Shown in pieces: positions 1-8,932 of a stretch of 19,650 nucleotides of DNA. The position numbers were made by a program, and so were the translations under genes. Origin of the DNA: Echinostoma caproni (lineage: Eukaryota; Platyhelminthes; Trematoda; Plagiorchiida; Echinostomatidae); assembly GCA_900618425.1 (NCBI GenBank), contig UZAN01043252.1, positions 23,036 through 42,685 of the forward strand. Direction: 5' to 3'. Under the pieces are notes generated by a model, which did not search any database, was not told where the DNA came from, and saw only the letters and a program-made list of their open reading frames with translations. Each line of letters starts with the position of its first letter. Positions within the stretch are counted from its first letter, which is position 1.

Positions 1-480
1 CGAATTTCCCACATGGCGCATCGCTTCACGAACGAATCTCTTGTGGTGATTCTCTACCAACACTTAGGCGGCATCGGATTCGGAACCTATCCTCCTCCTG
101 TACCGGCACGAAAATCACACGACCGATCGGGTTCATTTATCGATCGATCGGATGGTTCAGCCGCAACAAGGGAATTGGTGCTTGCCCAGCTAAGCCGAGT
201 GAGAAACCACACCTTGTTTACAGTCGTGAGTCTCAGGCAGGCCCCGTGAACTTCGACTGTGCAGCAGGAGTGCCATCAGCATACGGATGGACTGGACGTA
301 ACAACAAGAGCATTACAAAACGTGCAAGCCAGTAATCAGACAGTCTCGTGTTGGGGTGAGGGATTTTAAGCGCCGCAGATCGCGGAATATGATACGTATA
401 TCATATGACACGTAAACTTGTAGGTGTGCGAATTAGCAAGGGATTGAAATAAACGCACTTGTCCATCAGATCAGCATACT
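1..480. other. Unassigned left edge
   Basis: There is no gene here that I can defend. A 78-codon frame is open at 13-249 on the plus strand and includes a Pro-rich patch and a short GATC-rich tract near 140-150. It has no recognisable motif and no convincing splice boundary. The next element begins mid-endonuclease at about 481, so this stretch could hold the strongly decayed N-terminal part of that LINE, but I could not read any endonuclease motif in it. Confidence 0.4.
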
Positions 481-500
481 CTCCTTGTTCTGATCAACGT

Positions 501-690
501 TGCGAAAATGGCAAACGACTAGTCACATTTCCGGACTTTAATTGTCTGGTGATGGCCAACACCAGTTTTTAGCACCCCAGAAAACACCTACTTACGAGTT
601 ACTCGAGTGATGGTCGAACAGCGCATCAGATTGATTACATTTTGGTACGTGCTCTCTAGGCCTCTTCAGTGGAAGATTACTGTTCCTAAG
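501..690 (+). pseudogene. EEP endonuclease C-terminal remnant of the RTE-like LINE
   Basis: The frame starting at 501 reads a block with NGKRLVTF, then a conserved stretch around DGRTAHQIDYILVR, which is the last catalytic motif region of the EEP endonuclease that nicks target DNA in LINE retrotransposition. In-frame stops lie at 570-572 and 657-659, and the frame is lost after about 690. Reading then has to move to the frame beginning at 716 to continue into the linker. The N-terminal half of the domain with the first metal-binding residues is not recognisable upstream. This is a dead fragment rather than a host nuclease gene, because the same strand continues into reverse transcriptase sequence. 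Confidence 0.8.
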
Positions 691-715
691 GTGGAACAGA
701 AACTGGAACGGCCCG

Positions 716-2430
716 GATAATACCCTTGTACGCGCCCGCTTCAAGATTCACCTGACTGCTCGCCGGAAGGCTTGTCTCCCAGGCAGATTCAACGTCGCAC
801 GCTTGGAGCGCCCTGAGAGAAGGCAAGCGCTGCTGAACGCAATCGCTTCCAACATAGCCGCAACATCCTTCGATGATTCATCCGTCGATGCACAGTGGTA
901 TACGCTGAAAACGTAGGTTACAGAAGCGGTGCTGCGGAACCTGGATAAGACTCAACCATAGAAACGACTGGATCTCCGAGTGTACAGTACAGTTGTCCGC
1001 AAATGCAAGAGCTACACAACTCATTAGTTATCCTGCATTCCGCAGTCTACTTCGTCAAGCTACTTGCTCCGCCAACGGAGACCACGAAAGATACAGGGAG
1101 GCGATTGCAGACAGCATGGAGACTGCAACCATAGCAGCGGACTTTGAACAGTCATTTCGTCTAATCCTCGTCACAGCAGGAAAGAGACAGACATCAGAGC
1201 CACTGTTGCGCGACTCTTCGGGTCAAATTATTCAGGGAAATAATCAGAAAATGCAAAGGTGAGTTGAACACTTTGAAGGGCTTCTCAACCACACATCGAC
1301 TCAACCTGATTGCCCACAAGAAGGCAAGCAGTTCAGAGACCCAAGTGTTTAATTCCCACTCACCTAGCTATCACTTATCTGAAAATCAGGAAGGCCCCGA
1401 AGAAGACGGGATATCACCAGAGCTATTCAATGCTTATCTTCCAAATTTGATCGATCCGTTGTACTCTCTTTTCCACTCCACTTGGGAAAAAAATTATTTC
1501 CGAATGATTTAGAAATTTCAATTTTAGTCCTAGTTCTAAACAAGGCCAACGGATCAAGATGCGAAAATCATAGGGGTATCAGCCTAATTAATATTACAGT
1601 GATACTGATTAACCGCTTCGTAGTCATCAGGTATACCTGCGCTCGACCGAACCCGGGGGCTTTCGCCGGGATAAAGGCTGTTTTGAACAACTTTTCACTC
1701 TCCGTAGGATTCTGGAACACCACCGCAAGTTCCAGCGTTCTATCACAGCGTGATTCAAACTTTGCGCACTGCCTTGGGCTCTGTCGATAGAGAATCCTCG
1801 TGGTACATCTTACGGAATGCCCGAGAGGTTCGGCAGGCTTTTCAGGTCGTACTATTCTAAGACCCGGGCATGCATTCGCACTTATGAACCCTAAGTTCTG
1901 GAGTCAGACAAGATTGTTCCCTATCGCCGGTGTCATTCAAATACATCGTAGGTTGGATAATGTGACAAGCACTTGTCGAATAGCCCGGAGTGCAAATTGA
2001 GCCCTGTAAATGGATCGCAGACCTCGAGTTTTCGGATGATGTCGTCGTAATGAAGGATACCATGGACAACCTTCAACCTGTTGGCAGTTGCATTAACCAT
2101 CTTTTCCAGACCATTGGGCTAGAGATTAATATATCGAAAACCGAGAGCTTTTCGACCAGAATCTGAGCCACGACAGAACCAATCTTAATTAACGGGGAGC
2201 TTTTCAAATCAACCCAATTTTTCAAGTATTTTGGTTCTATAATCAAACCGATTGGCCAGGCTAAGGAAAAACAATCCAAGTTCGTGTAAATGGAGTTAGA
2301 AGTGCGTTCCTGCAAACTCCTCAGACCGTTGTAAAACTGAAGCGAAATAAGCTTAAACACTAGGCTTCGGGTATATCACGCTTCGATACGCCCCAAACTT
2401 ACTTATGGTTGTGAAACATGATTTGCATTT
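716..2430 (+). pseudogene. Reverse transcriptase remnant of the RTE-like LINE
   Basis: The linker reads in the frame of 716 (ARRKACLPGRFNVARLERPE) with stops at 914-916 and 959-961. It then moves to the frame of 993 and ends at a stop at 1260-1262, beyond which the VEHFEGLLNH block follows. Fingers-palm blocks appear as EEDGISPELF near 1400, CENHRGISL near 1560, and FRSYYSKTRACIRTY in the frame that ends at the stop 1892-1894. The catalytic box reads LEFSDDVVVM at about 2023-2052, so both catalytic aspartates of the usual xxDD box survive although the frame around them does not. A final block near 2364-2420 reads LTYGCET. At least four frame changes and numerous stops make the copy non-coding. 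Confidence 0.85.
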
Positions 2431-2577
2431 GATTAAATGTGGGATCACATTGGAAAATGCGACTTCCCATGAATGTGACCTAGCATGAGACTGACTCTTT
2501 ATGCTTCAGTTTGCATCACAATGTTAACCTATTGGCTTTCCTCAAAAACAGCACGAGTCATATCACTTGACTTCCGG

Positions 2578-2719
2578 TTACAGTGGGAAGTGTATGTGTG
2601 AAACTGTAATAATCGAATAGGAACCGGAATTGAACAGCGCGAATTTGAACTCGGACTGAAAACCCACTGAATTACGCAACGCAAGGTAAAACCAAGACGA
2701 GCTGTGGATACAGTTGATT
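2578..2719 (-). CDS. Candidate terminal exon of a small secreted-protein gene (exon 3)
   Basis: On the minus strand a polypyrimidine-rich acceptor (TGCTTTTCTCAATAG) ends at 2720. The exon then gives one base plus 46 codons and a TAA at 2578-2580. The single leading base completes the codon left open by the exon at 3585-3742, giving Glu, so the two exons join in phase. The translation includes WFYLALRNS and QSEFKFALFNSG, alternating hydrophobic residues that suggest beta strands. The second stretch is loosely reminiscent of a MATH-domain strand, but that is a weak visual resemblance only. A second frame of the same exon is also open to a stop at 2529, so the frame rests on phase agreement. No polyadenylation signal was seen close downstream. 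Confidence 0.35.
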
Positions 2720-3584
2720 CTATTGAGAAAAGCACGCAAATATATATCACATGCGACCAACAGTTATTGGTCGGTTCCTGGACGTCCAATCGGCGACAGT
2801 GTGGTTTATTATTATACCTTCATGTATTCGGCCAATCTGGTTGATGCCAATCGGGACCACAGGATTGGTCGGTTATTCTATTCTTGATTGGTTAGCCGGA
2901 AGCTGTACCGTGGTGCGTGAGTATTCATTGCATGATCACCACAGAAACTTCGAACGGTAAAGATGGTACCTCACCTAACGGTACAATTATCGAATGATAA
3001 AATGGGATGTACATTCATGTCTGTATAAAGTGTTATATCAAGAGGATATTCTCACTGCAGTTATTGTATAGAGAAGGATTCTATCGCATGTGTTGTTATC
3101 AACATTACACTAAGAAGTAATGATGGCACGAGTTACCCACCGGGATGTGCCAGTGTCCACACGCCCTTAGCATCTTATCAACAGATGACCAGCGTTTGCT
3201 TGTTCAGGCTCTTCTGAACTATGAGGTCACTCGTTTTCGGCTGTTTTATCTCGGGACAGTAACTGTTAGATTATTTCTTGGCTTATGCAGATGAGTGCCA
3301 GGTGAGACTGGATCCTCTTAACACACTTTTTTAATCATATTTTAGTCACCGTGCTTTCTTTTTCAGTCTCCTATAGGCTTACGTAAAGCGTGTTGCACGT
3401 TTTTCTATAGTGGTAATTCCTCTCTATCTCGAATAGCGTCAAATTTTCAACATTTGTTCTGTAAACCATTGTCCTCTGAAAACGATGCCGCTGGTACCCT
3501 AGTGAAACCACTGCTTGAGTGTAGATTTCTTGACGATGTGAAATATGTTTGTGGGATAAATAAAAACACCGATCTTGTGTTTAC

Positions 3585-3742
3585 TCAAAGTAAAGGCCAG
3601 TAATTGTGCGTGCATTTGAACCCAATGTTGGCGACTCGATCACCGCAAAAACGATGTCAGTAGTTGAACCGAGGTACTGCAATACATTTCCCAACCGTTT
3701 CCGTCTAGACTTGTGATCCTCATTGTCACTGGTGATCGGGTA
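3585..3742 (-). CDS. Candidate middle exon with KSRRKR basic cluster (exon 2)
   Basis: The exon starts after a T/G-rich acceptor ending GTCGAAAAG and begins in phase 0. It reads YPITSDNEDHKSRRKRLGN and then a mixed hydrophobic stretch including TTDIVFAVIESPTLGS. The KSRRKR run has the form of a furin-type or prohormone-convertase cleavage site following an acidic stretch. Two endings are possible: a TAA stop at 3581-3583 directly after the Phe-Glu codons, or a donor (TTTGA followed by GTAAAC) that leaves two bases and joins the 2578-2719 exon in phase. The first choice would give a protein of 79 residues, the second one of about 125. Codon content is convincingly protein-like and the plus strand here is full of stops. 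I do not recognise the family. Confidence 0.45.
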
Positions 3743-4043
3743 CTTTTCGACGTAAAGACACACACAACACGAAACGTTAAAATGCAACCAAATTTGAAAA
3801 GATTGCCTCTGAAAGAAAGTTGTATACGCAATTTTGTAAAGAATAAAAGGATATAAACCTAAGAAGTGATTCGGTTATCCTTATAAATGACATCAAACAT
3901 GATTGGTCACAAATCAAAATGTAACGAAATCCCGGAGCTAAAATCGATCTCCATAAAAGTGGAATGAAAGAGGGGATCATTTCGCAATGATTTGGGATAA
4001 ACGGAATTTTAAAACCACGGAATCGTGTCAGTAGTTCTCTTAC

Positions 4044-4121
4044 CTTTAACTGTTCCCAACTGAGCATATTCAGAACGAAAAAAAACAGCAGATAAAATGT
4101 CGACCAAATATAAGTAGACAT
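4044..4121 (-). CDS. Candidate signal-peptide start exon (exon 1)
   Basis: An ATG at 4119-4121 opens 26 codons that end exactly at a strong donor (TTAAAG followed by GTAAGA). The peptide has a short polar N-terminus, a hydrophobic core rich in Leu and Phe (FYLLFFFVLNMLS) and then WEQLK, the layout of a secretory signal peptide with possible cleavage near the Ser or Trp. It ends in phase 0 and so joins the next exon, which also starts in phase 0, without a frame change. The same reading frame stays open into the intron for a further 88 codons, so a single-exon 114-residue reading also exists, but it ignores the best donor in the area. An alternative in which only the last 16 bases are a microexon is discussed under rejected items. 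Confidence 0.42.
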
Positions 4122-4273
4122 ATGAGCTTACAATTGCGTGTTTTCACACAGCTGAGCTGTCACTGCGATAAGTAATTTATGACATTGGTGAATGCAACGT
4201 GGCCACCAGAACTAGGTCACACCTGGTCTGGCAAATGTATCCAACTTTTCCGTTGTGACAAACACATTAGCGC
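4122..4273. promoter_or_regulatory. Possible bidirectional promoter between divergent genes
   Basis: These 152 bases separate the ATG of the minus-strand signal-peptide exon from the first ATG of the plus-strand frame at 4274. No TATA box or other defined element could be assigned. The call is purely positional and depends on both gene models being right. If the plus exon at 4274 is an internal exon, entered through the AG at 4269-4270, this would not be a promoter for it. Confidence 0.2.
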
Positions 4274-4450
4274 ATGGAAAAGATCATTCGATCGTCTCAG
4301 CATGAGACAAACAAACCTGTGTGTGACCAAACCTTGGTAGCAGCTATCTTATCCGAGCATATTTTATTCAAAGCGAAAGAGTTCAACCCTGTACTGATTC
4401 CACTGTTTGTGTCTGTTTGCGAAACCGTAAACAAGCATAACCTAGTCAAG
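4274..4450 (+). CDS. Candidate first or internal exon of an unidentified plus-strand gene
   Basis: The frame opens with ATG at 4274 and runs 59 codons to a strong donor (GTCAAG followed by GTAAGC), ending in phase 0. It contains an amphipathic, helix-like stretch (AAILSEHILFKAKEFNPVL, then PLFVSVCETVNKHNLVK). A TAG lies immediately upstream at 4268-4270; its AG could equally be a splice acceptor, making this an internal exon that starts at 4271. The minus strand shows no comparable frame. No domain was recognised. The next candidate exon at 4968 also begins in phase 0, so the pair joins cleanly over a 517-base intron. Confidence 0.4.
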
Positions 4451-4967
4451 GTAAGCTAAATGGAGAAGACATGGTTAAGGGACAATCGAAAAGAAAGAAA
4501 AAAAACAAGTACCCCAGATATTGTAGTGAATTAATATATACGCGCAACCGAAAGCGAATCAATTGAAAAGTTATTCGCGAGAACAACGTTCTTAACAGAT
4601 AATTCTGGGTATCTGGATGTCCAGGCAAACAGACCATTATCTAAGCATTTCTCAAACTGATTGGGAACCTCCAGCATGATTAAACTGATATATTGGAACG
4701 AATATAGGTCACCGGAATAATGATTTCTGTTTCTCTACGGTCGACCGATAATTACAAACAGGAAGCGGACAGTATAAAACATAATTACAGCGAATAGGGC
4801 ATTGGAAGTGACATTTAACCAGACATCCCTTGAATCAGTGCAGTCAACATGATCAACACCGCATTATCAGGTTTGGGCCTGGTTCATCCGTGATGGGGCA
4901 CGTCATGAGCAGAGGGAATCACATGTATGTATTCGTTCAAAAGACAACGCACAAATCCATATTCCAG

Positions 4968-5056
4968 AGTTGTTTAGAAAGAAAATTTCCCTTTCTTCTG
5001 ATCGATAGAAATCTTGCCTTCGTTCGACGGTCTCTATATCAAAGGATTCACTATTG
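4968..5056 (+). CDS. Candidate second exon of the unidentified plus-strand gene
   Basis: An acceptor (ATCCATATTCCAG) precedes 29 codons plus two bases, closed by a donor (CTATTG followed by GTAACC). The translation reads SCLERKFPFLLIDRNLAFVR and continues with a few basic and aromatic residues. The other two frames hit stops within the exon. It begins in phase 0, matching the end of the exon at 4450. The upstream part of the same open frame, 4830-4967, is better explained as intron. Function unknown. Confidence 0.4.
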
Positions 5057-5108
5057 GTAACCAAGGTGAATAGTTTTTTAGGGAAGTAGTATAGAATAAA
5101 GCCATTAG

Positions 5109-5521
5109 CAAAACCATATCAGCCTGGACAGATTCTGACCTGAGGTAAGTAAGGTTGGGTGAAAAATACGGCAATGGATAAAAGAAACTGCTGCAGTTAT
5201 AGTACTGTTTTCTGATTTCCCTGGATGGCTGACTGAGAAAAAAAAATTTTCCAGACTAGTCAAACAAGTCAGGTACTGAAACACGTACGTTAGTCAGCCG
5301 CTTGTATTGAAGGCCTAGCTTTGCATTTGATTGACTTTTGTCATTGTGCGGTCGATACTGCGTTTGTGCTCGTGTGTATGCAATATATACACAGCTTGAT
5401 GACGAACAATTTCGTTTCACTTAACGCACATTCAAATCACGTGCTCAGTGCAATTAGCGCATTAACTCATACGAGGCGACTGATATCTAAAACAAATACT
5501 CTCTCTCTCACACACAGTTAG
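5109..5521 (+). CDS. Tentative small downstream exons of the plus-strand gene
   Basis: Three further pieces keep phase if joined in order. 5109-5144 is 36 bases, with a weak acceptor but a textbook donor CTGAG followed by GTAAGT. 5255-5272 is an 18-base microexon between TTTTCCAG and GTACTG. 5395-5521 is a terminal piece entered after TATACACAG that ends at a TAG. The last piece is rich in Ser, Thr, Leu and Asn and contains a CT/CA-rich tract near its end, so it may be non-coding. The phase agreement is notable, but I had freedom in choosing sites. Treat the two small exons as a hypothesis and the terminal piece as weaker still. Confidence 0.18.
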
Positions 5522-5650
5522 AACGAATTTTTAATTATTTTGGAGAGAGTGAAAAGTCACAAACAGAGGTGTTCATGATTCATCCTGGATCATCTCATTG
5601 CATCTATCCACCACAGCTGGGTGGTCTTTATAGTAGAGTAAAACGAATGC

Positions 5651-5839
5651 AAGGTGGTGGCCCAGTGGTAACGTCACCAAATTATCACCCCGGAGATGTG
5701 TGTTCGAATCCCTCCACCACTGTCTGACTATCCCCATTGTGTGTTGAATGGCAACCCTTTGATTGGCCGCTTCCTCCTTCCTGAAATTTGTAACTTTGTA
5801 TATTCAACAAAAGAAGTACAATCAAAAATAAAAAAGGTT
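5651..5839 (+). mobile_element. tRNA-derived SINE
   Basis: The head is a degenerate tRNA-like sequence. An A box (TGGCCCAGTGG) lies at 5658-5668 and a B box (TGTTCGAATCC) at 5701-5711, with the spacing of an internal RNA polymerase III promoter. The ends GGTGGTG (5653-5659) and CACCACT (5715-5721) can pair over seven positions as an acceptor-like stem, one of them a G-U pair. D and T stems are imperfect and the anticodon arm is not convincing, so this is not a working tRNA. An unrelated body follows and the element appears to end in an A-rich tract near 5820-5839. SINEs of this type are transcribed by polymerase III and mobilised by a LINE partner in trans; the partner is not identifiable here. 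The right boundary is approximate. Confidence 0.7.
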
Positions 5840-6547
5840 GCGGATAACATCAGAAATTGCTTTAACGAAAGAAATGACTGGTCTATCACCAAGCCACGAA
5901 CAACCTGACAGGCCATTTGCAATGTTTGTATAGATGGATTCTGCATTTTTGAGTGGCTCTAGCTTCTGTATACTTGAGAAAATTGGTTTTTTACGGAGTA
6001 GTCTAGGAGTTAATTTGATTACATGAATTATTTCTTCATCTACAAACAACGGACACCTGAACTGTCAACCTAGGAAGCATTGTATAACTTTTTTCAACAT
6101 TTTGGGTCTGTTTATACATAACAAAAGTGAAACAGTCTGAAAGTGTACTTCACCAATGGAAATTCAGAATGAGAAGTTAGAAGTAATTTGGATGGAATGT
6201 ATACAGACGAAATTTTTCATGGAACGCATGTTCTCAAGGGGAAGAACGCATTGTAGGCCTACCACAGGAGTAAACGATCAAGCACACTGACCGAATTGGT
6301 TAATTACCAAACTCGGTTTGTTGTTTGTATTTCGGAAGGTGGGTGTGGTTGTGCAAACAGTTCAACGAAAGAAACGGTATTTTTCGGAACAGTGCCTACT
6401 ACTGGGGCGAACCAGTTTATCTATATCTGTCGACTGCATTTTTGAAAATTCTGCTCTACAAGATGACGATATTAGGATGTAGGATGTAGGATGGAAATAA
6501 GAATTTATTACAGTGAATGCCAGAATTATCTGGCTTCTTCCATTCAG
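5840..6547. other. Intergenic or intronic DNA, no gene supported
   Basis: Frames at 5822-6049 on the minus strand and 5696-5908 on the plus strand overlap the SINE tail and lack paired splice signals. A short tandem repeat of AGGATGT units lies at about 6474-6491. Nothing else stands out. Confidence 0.4.
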
Positions 6548-6771
6548 CTACGCAATAAGGAAATTTGCATCCGAATCGAGGCATATACTGTGTTTATCGC
6601 AACAATCTACGCTTAACTGCTGTCCGAGATCGGAAGCATTGGGAGAAAAGTTTGAGACGGCTACGTCACTAATGAGTATGGAAAAGTCGAATCGTCTTGT
6701 GCTGAATACCCGTACCGGACAAACAGCACCAAGTGGCTCAGAGCGAAATTTAAAATGAATGTGACAATATA
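6548..6771 (-). CDS. Candidate terminal exon, cysteine-containing, unidentified gene
   Basis: On the minus strand an acceptor (AAGCCCGTTTAG) precedes two bases and 73 codons ending in TAG at 6548-6550. Residues include VCPVRVFSTRRFDFSIL and LSVDCCDKHSICLDSD, which gives four Cys in the C-terminal third plus earlier ones, a pattern that could suit an extracellular domain. The two leading bases complete the codon left by the exon at 7550-7652. The plus strand is also open across most of this interval (6513-6758, 81 codons), so strand choice is uncertain. I prefer minus because of phase agreement with its neighbour and the acceptor. The family is unknown. Confidence 0.33.
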
Positions 6772-7549
6772 CTAAACGGGCTTCAGAATGTAATCATCTT
6801 TCAATCCGTAAATGTAACACGTAATAGTTAACTGTTTTGGCGGAAGGCTGTCGCTCTTATCCCAGAAGATTTCTAATCCAACTTCACGATGAAACAATAC
6901 CGATCTACTTCTGTTAAGGCTCATTACATAAGAGGCATTGAAAAGGCTAGTTTAAGTGAAAGGCAATCGACTGTGAAAACTTCTCACTGTCTCATTAATT
7001 CGGGTGTAAATGAAACAGATTCCTCGTCGATAGCTGATTGGCTGATATCCATAACAAATTGAATCAAATCCAATGACTACCTCGAATATTCTTTGTCTTT
7101 GGTCTGTTATACTTAAGATACATTGGTAACCAGATCCCAGTCGTTTGGAAATTCAGTGTATTTGCAACTTGGCATGATAATTACTGAACCAACACAGAAA
7201 TAACACAAATAGTGCTAGATTTTAACATTGTATCTAATCTCCTCAATCAACGACGGTAAAATATTTGCCGTATATAAATGTATATCACATTTTATCAATT
7301 ATTCGTATCGAATAAACGTGTGAATGTAAATAGGGAATACTAATCGGTAGATGTGGAAGGTCAACTCAACTGTAGATATGTTGATTGCTCCAAAAACTTC
7401 CATGTGCATAAAACCAGTTGATGTAATGGAAAAAGCAATGCCGAATTAACTGCCAAAAGTTTAGCATTGTGGTTGCCTAATATTGGTTTGAAAGACGAAA
7501 AAAGTTCATTCATTGTAACTGATCAATCCAACTTACTAACTCCTTTTAC
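6772..7549 (-). other. Probable intron between two candidate minus-strand exons
   Basis: This AT-rich stretch has no open frame of note on either strand. It lies between the donor at 7548-7549 and the acceptor at 6772-6773 of the proposed minus-strand gene. I saw no repeat or RNA gene in it. Confidence 0.35.
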
Positions 7550-7652
7550 GGTAACGTTTGGGGAGATTAAAAGAAATGTAACATCTCGCGACATCTGTGT
7601 TCTCTTTCCATTGACCAAATGGGTAAAAGGGATCAGAATTTCGAGTGACTAA
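7550..7652 (-). CDS. Candidate internal exon upstream of the 6548-6771 exon
   Basis: The acceptor (AATCGATTTTTCGAG) is followed in phase 0 by 34 codons plus one base and a donor (GTTACC followed by GTAAAA). The peptide reads RNSDPFYPFGQWKENTDVA and then RCYISFNLPKRY. The leftover C joins the TA of the next exon to make Leu, so the reading frame passes through without a stop. The plus-strand frame at 7467-7652 overlaps but has a weaker case. No domain was identified and no upstream exon was found with confidence. Confidence 0.33.
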
Positions 7653-8320
7653 CTCGAAAAATCGATTTCATTCAGTTTGGTGCTTCTGAGTGAATTCTTT
7701 TCTCTTTCTACTAAGAAGAGATGTCATTTGATGATGTAGGTCCCCACAGACCACTTATGTGGTTTTCGATAAACTCGTATGCACACCTGAAGTGCAAAGG
7801 CTATTTATCTATTAATTCACTCTTCTCTGATATCGAGTGCTAATAAAAGTTGTCTGGTACCAAAGGTGTAAGTTGAATAAAGCTGGTGAATTCGAGAAAT
7901 TTTCTTTATCAGTCAACTATTGATCCATTAACCTACGCTTAGTGAACTTCTTTAAACAAACTTAAATCACTCTATAATTAAAGTCTGATACACTGAAGTG
8001 AAGGGCTCAGGTTTTTGGCACATGTTTATCATCACAACCACCATGACAATAACAACAACTGTTTGCAGTCTCATCAGTGTGTCCTGTGGGTTTATCTGAA
8101 ATGCACAGTGTCACCTACAATAGCAGCGTTTTCTCCGTGACCTTTTCACGCACGAGCATGTGACGGATGAATTGTGAACAGTATATACATTGGAGCATAT
8201 ACAAATTCCACCTAGAAATGATCTGAAATTTCTCATTTAGATCTCCTACATCTTCCACATCCACCCGTGAAGCTTTCTATATAACAATTTAGTAGAGAAA
8301 GACTGATTTATATCGAAAAA
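7653..8320. other. No gene supported
   Basis: Several acceptor-like tracts occur on the minus strand, for example TTTGCACTTCAG near 7795, but each is followed by a short frame without a matching donor and phase. No repeat was recognised. Confidence 0.35.
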
Positions 8321-8326
8321 TTTATT
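8321..8326 (-). promoter_or_regulatory. AATAAA polyadenylation signal
   Basis: A canonical AATAAA occurs on the minus strand 27 bases beyond the proposed TAA stop at 8354-8356. That distance gives a short 3' untranslated region for the four-exon minus-strand gene. The hexamer is common in AT-rich DNA, so its value is the position rather than the sequence. Confidence 0.4.
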
Positions 8327-8353
8327 CCATATTGAGTACCTATCAGTATGAAA

Positions 8354-8375
8354 TTAATGCTCCTTCGTTTGTTTC
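8354..8375 (-). CDS. Terminal coding exon (D) of the four-exon minus-strand gene
   Basis: A very good acceptor (ATCGTCTTTTTTAG) is followed by one base that completes the Arg codon left open by exon C. Six codons (KQTKEH) and TAA follow. The short exon is supported mainly by acceptor quality, phase, and the AATAAA close downstream. Confidence 0.42.
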
Positions 8376-8517
8376 CTAAAAAAGACGATGCTAAATTAAT
8401 CATCATTTGATTTGTACTATGACGCCCATGAAGTGCTCCCTTTCGTGGATTCGCAAAACGCTTACTTACTGTTCACCATTCACAATAAATTACAGTACCA
8501 TTAAAGTTACATCTTAC

Positions 8518-8613
8518 CGTTGGTTTCCTATTATATTTTTAGGGCAGCCAACGGCAAGTTCCTCGTCTGTTAATCTGCGCACATCAGTCCAGCAACGTTT
8601 TACGTCTTCGCCT
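8518..8613 (-). CDS. Internal exon C of the minus-strand gene
   Basis: The exon ends at a strong donor (CAACG followed by GTAAGA) and reads GEDVKRCWTDVRRLTDEELA and then VGCPKNIIGNQ, a very protein-like, charged, helix-prone sequence. The chosen acceptor (GGTTATTAG) is weak, but it gives one leading base, matching the two bases left by exon B. The same frame stays open upstream to about 8650 and contains a Met (8627-8625), so an earlier boundary or an alternative start is possible. The plus strand has a competing frame (8407-8637) with an acceptor-like TATTTTTAG and an early stop; I consider it a shadow. The product is unknown. Confidence 0.5.
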
Positions 8614-8932
8614 CTAATAACCATTGACTTTTCATAGAACCGGATCCAGTAGATTACTCAGCCCACTCAAATTGGTTTTCCTTCAGACACGCTGATTCGT
8701 GTTATTCTTTAATTGATAACTGATCCATGTTCGTATGTTTTTGCGCTACTTACTACTACCTTTTTTACCAACCTCGGCACAGGCGCACTGAAACCCTGTC
8801 AATCTCCACTAGCAAATTGTAAAATTTATGAGATCCGTATATAAAAGTGTTCAGAACTCGACTTCAAAACAGACAAAACCAAAGAAACTCCTTTAAAATT
8901 AATTAGTTCTAGAGAACCAATTGGTAACTCAC

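Larger units (their letters stand above)
481..2430 (+). mobile_element. Decayed RTE-like non-LTR retrotransposon
   Basis: This is a remnant of a LINE whose autonomous form carries an exonuclease/endonuclease/phosphatase (EEP) domain followed by a reverse transcriptase. Order and spacing of the surviving blocks match that layout: the C-terminal EEP part at about 501-690, a linker at about 716-1260, and reverse transcriptase blocks from about 1384 to 2420. The protein is scattered over all three plus frames, which requires several frameshifts and many stops, so the copy is old and inactive. The blocks resemble the endonuclease-reverse transcriptase family often labelled craniofacial development protein 2-like in flatworm and other invertebrate genomes. 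I place it with RTE-type elements from the EEP sequence style, but a CR1 relative cannot be excluded by eye. The left end is not identifiable and the right end fades at about 2430 just after a YGCET block. No target-site duplication was found. Confidence 0.85.

Noticed and set aside
2529..2789. 86-codon minus-strand frame overlapping the proposed exon 3.
   Set aside because: It does not match the phase left by the upstream exon; retained only as an alternative frame.
4044..4211. Alternative model in which a 16-base microexon (4044-4059) is joined to an 80-base exon at 4132-4211 on the minus strand; phases agree.
   Set aside because: The upstream acceptor is poor, the 80-base exon has no start, and the simple ATG plus signal-peptide reading of 4044-4121 needs fewer assumptions.
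5653..5721. Functional tRNA gene.
   Set aside because: Boxes are good but D, T and anticodon arms do not pair properly and a SINE body with A-rich tail follows.
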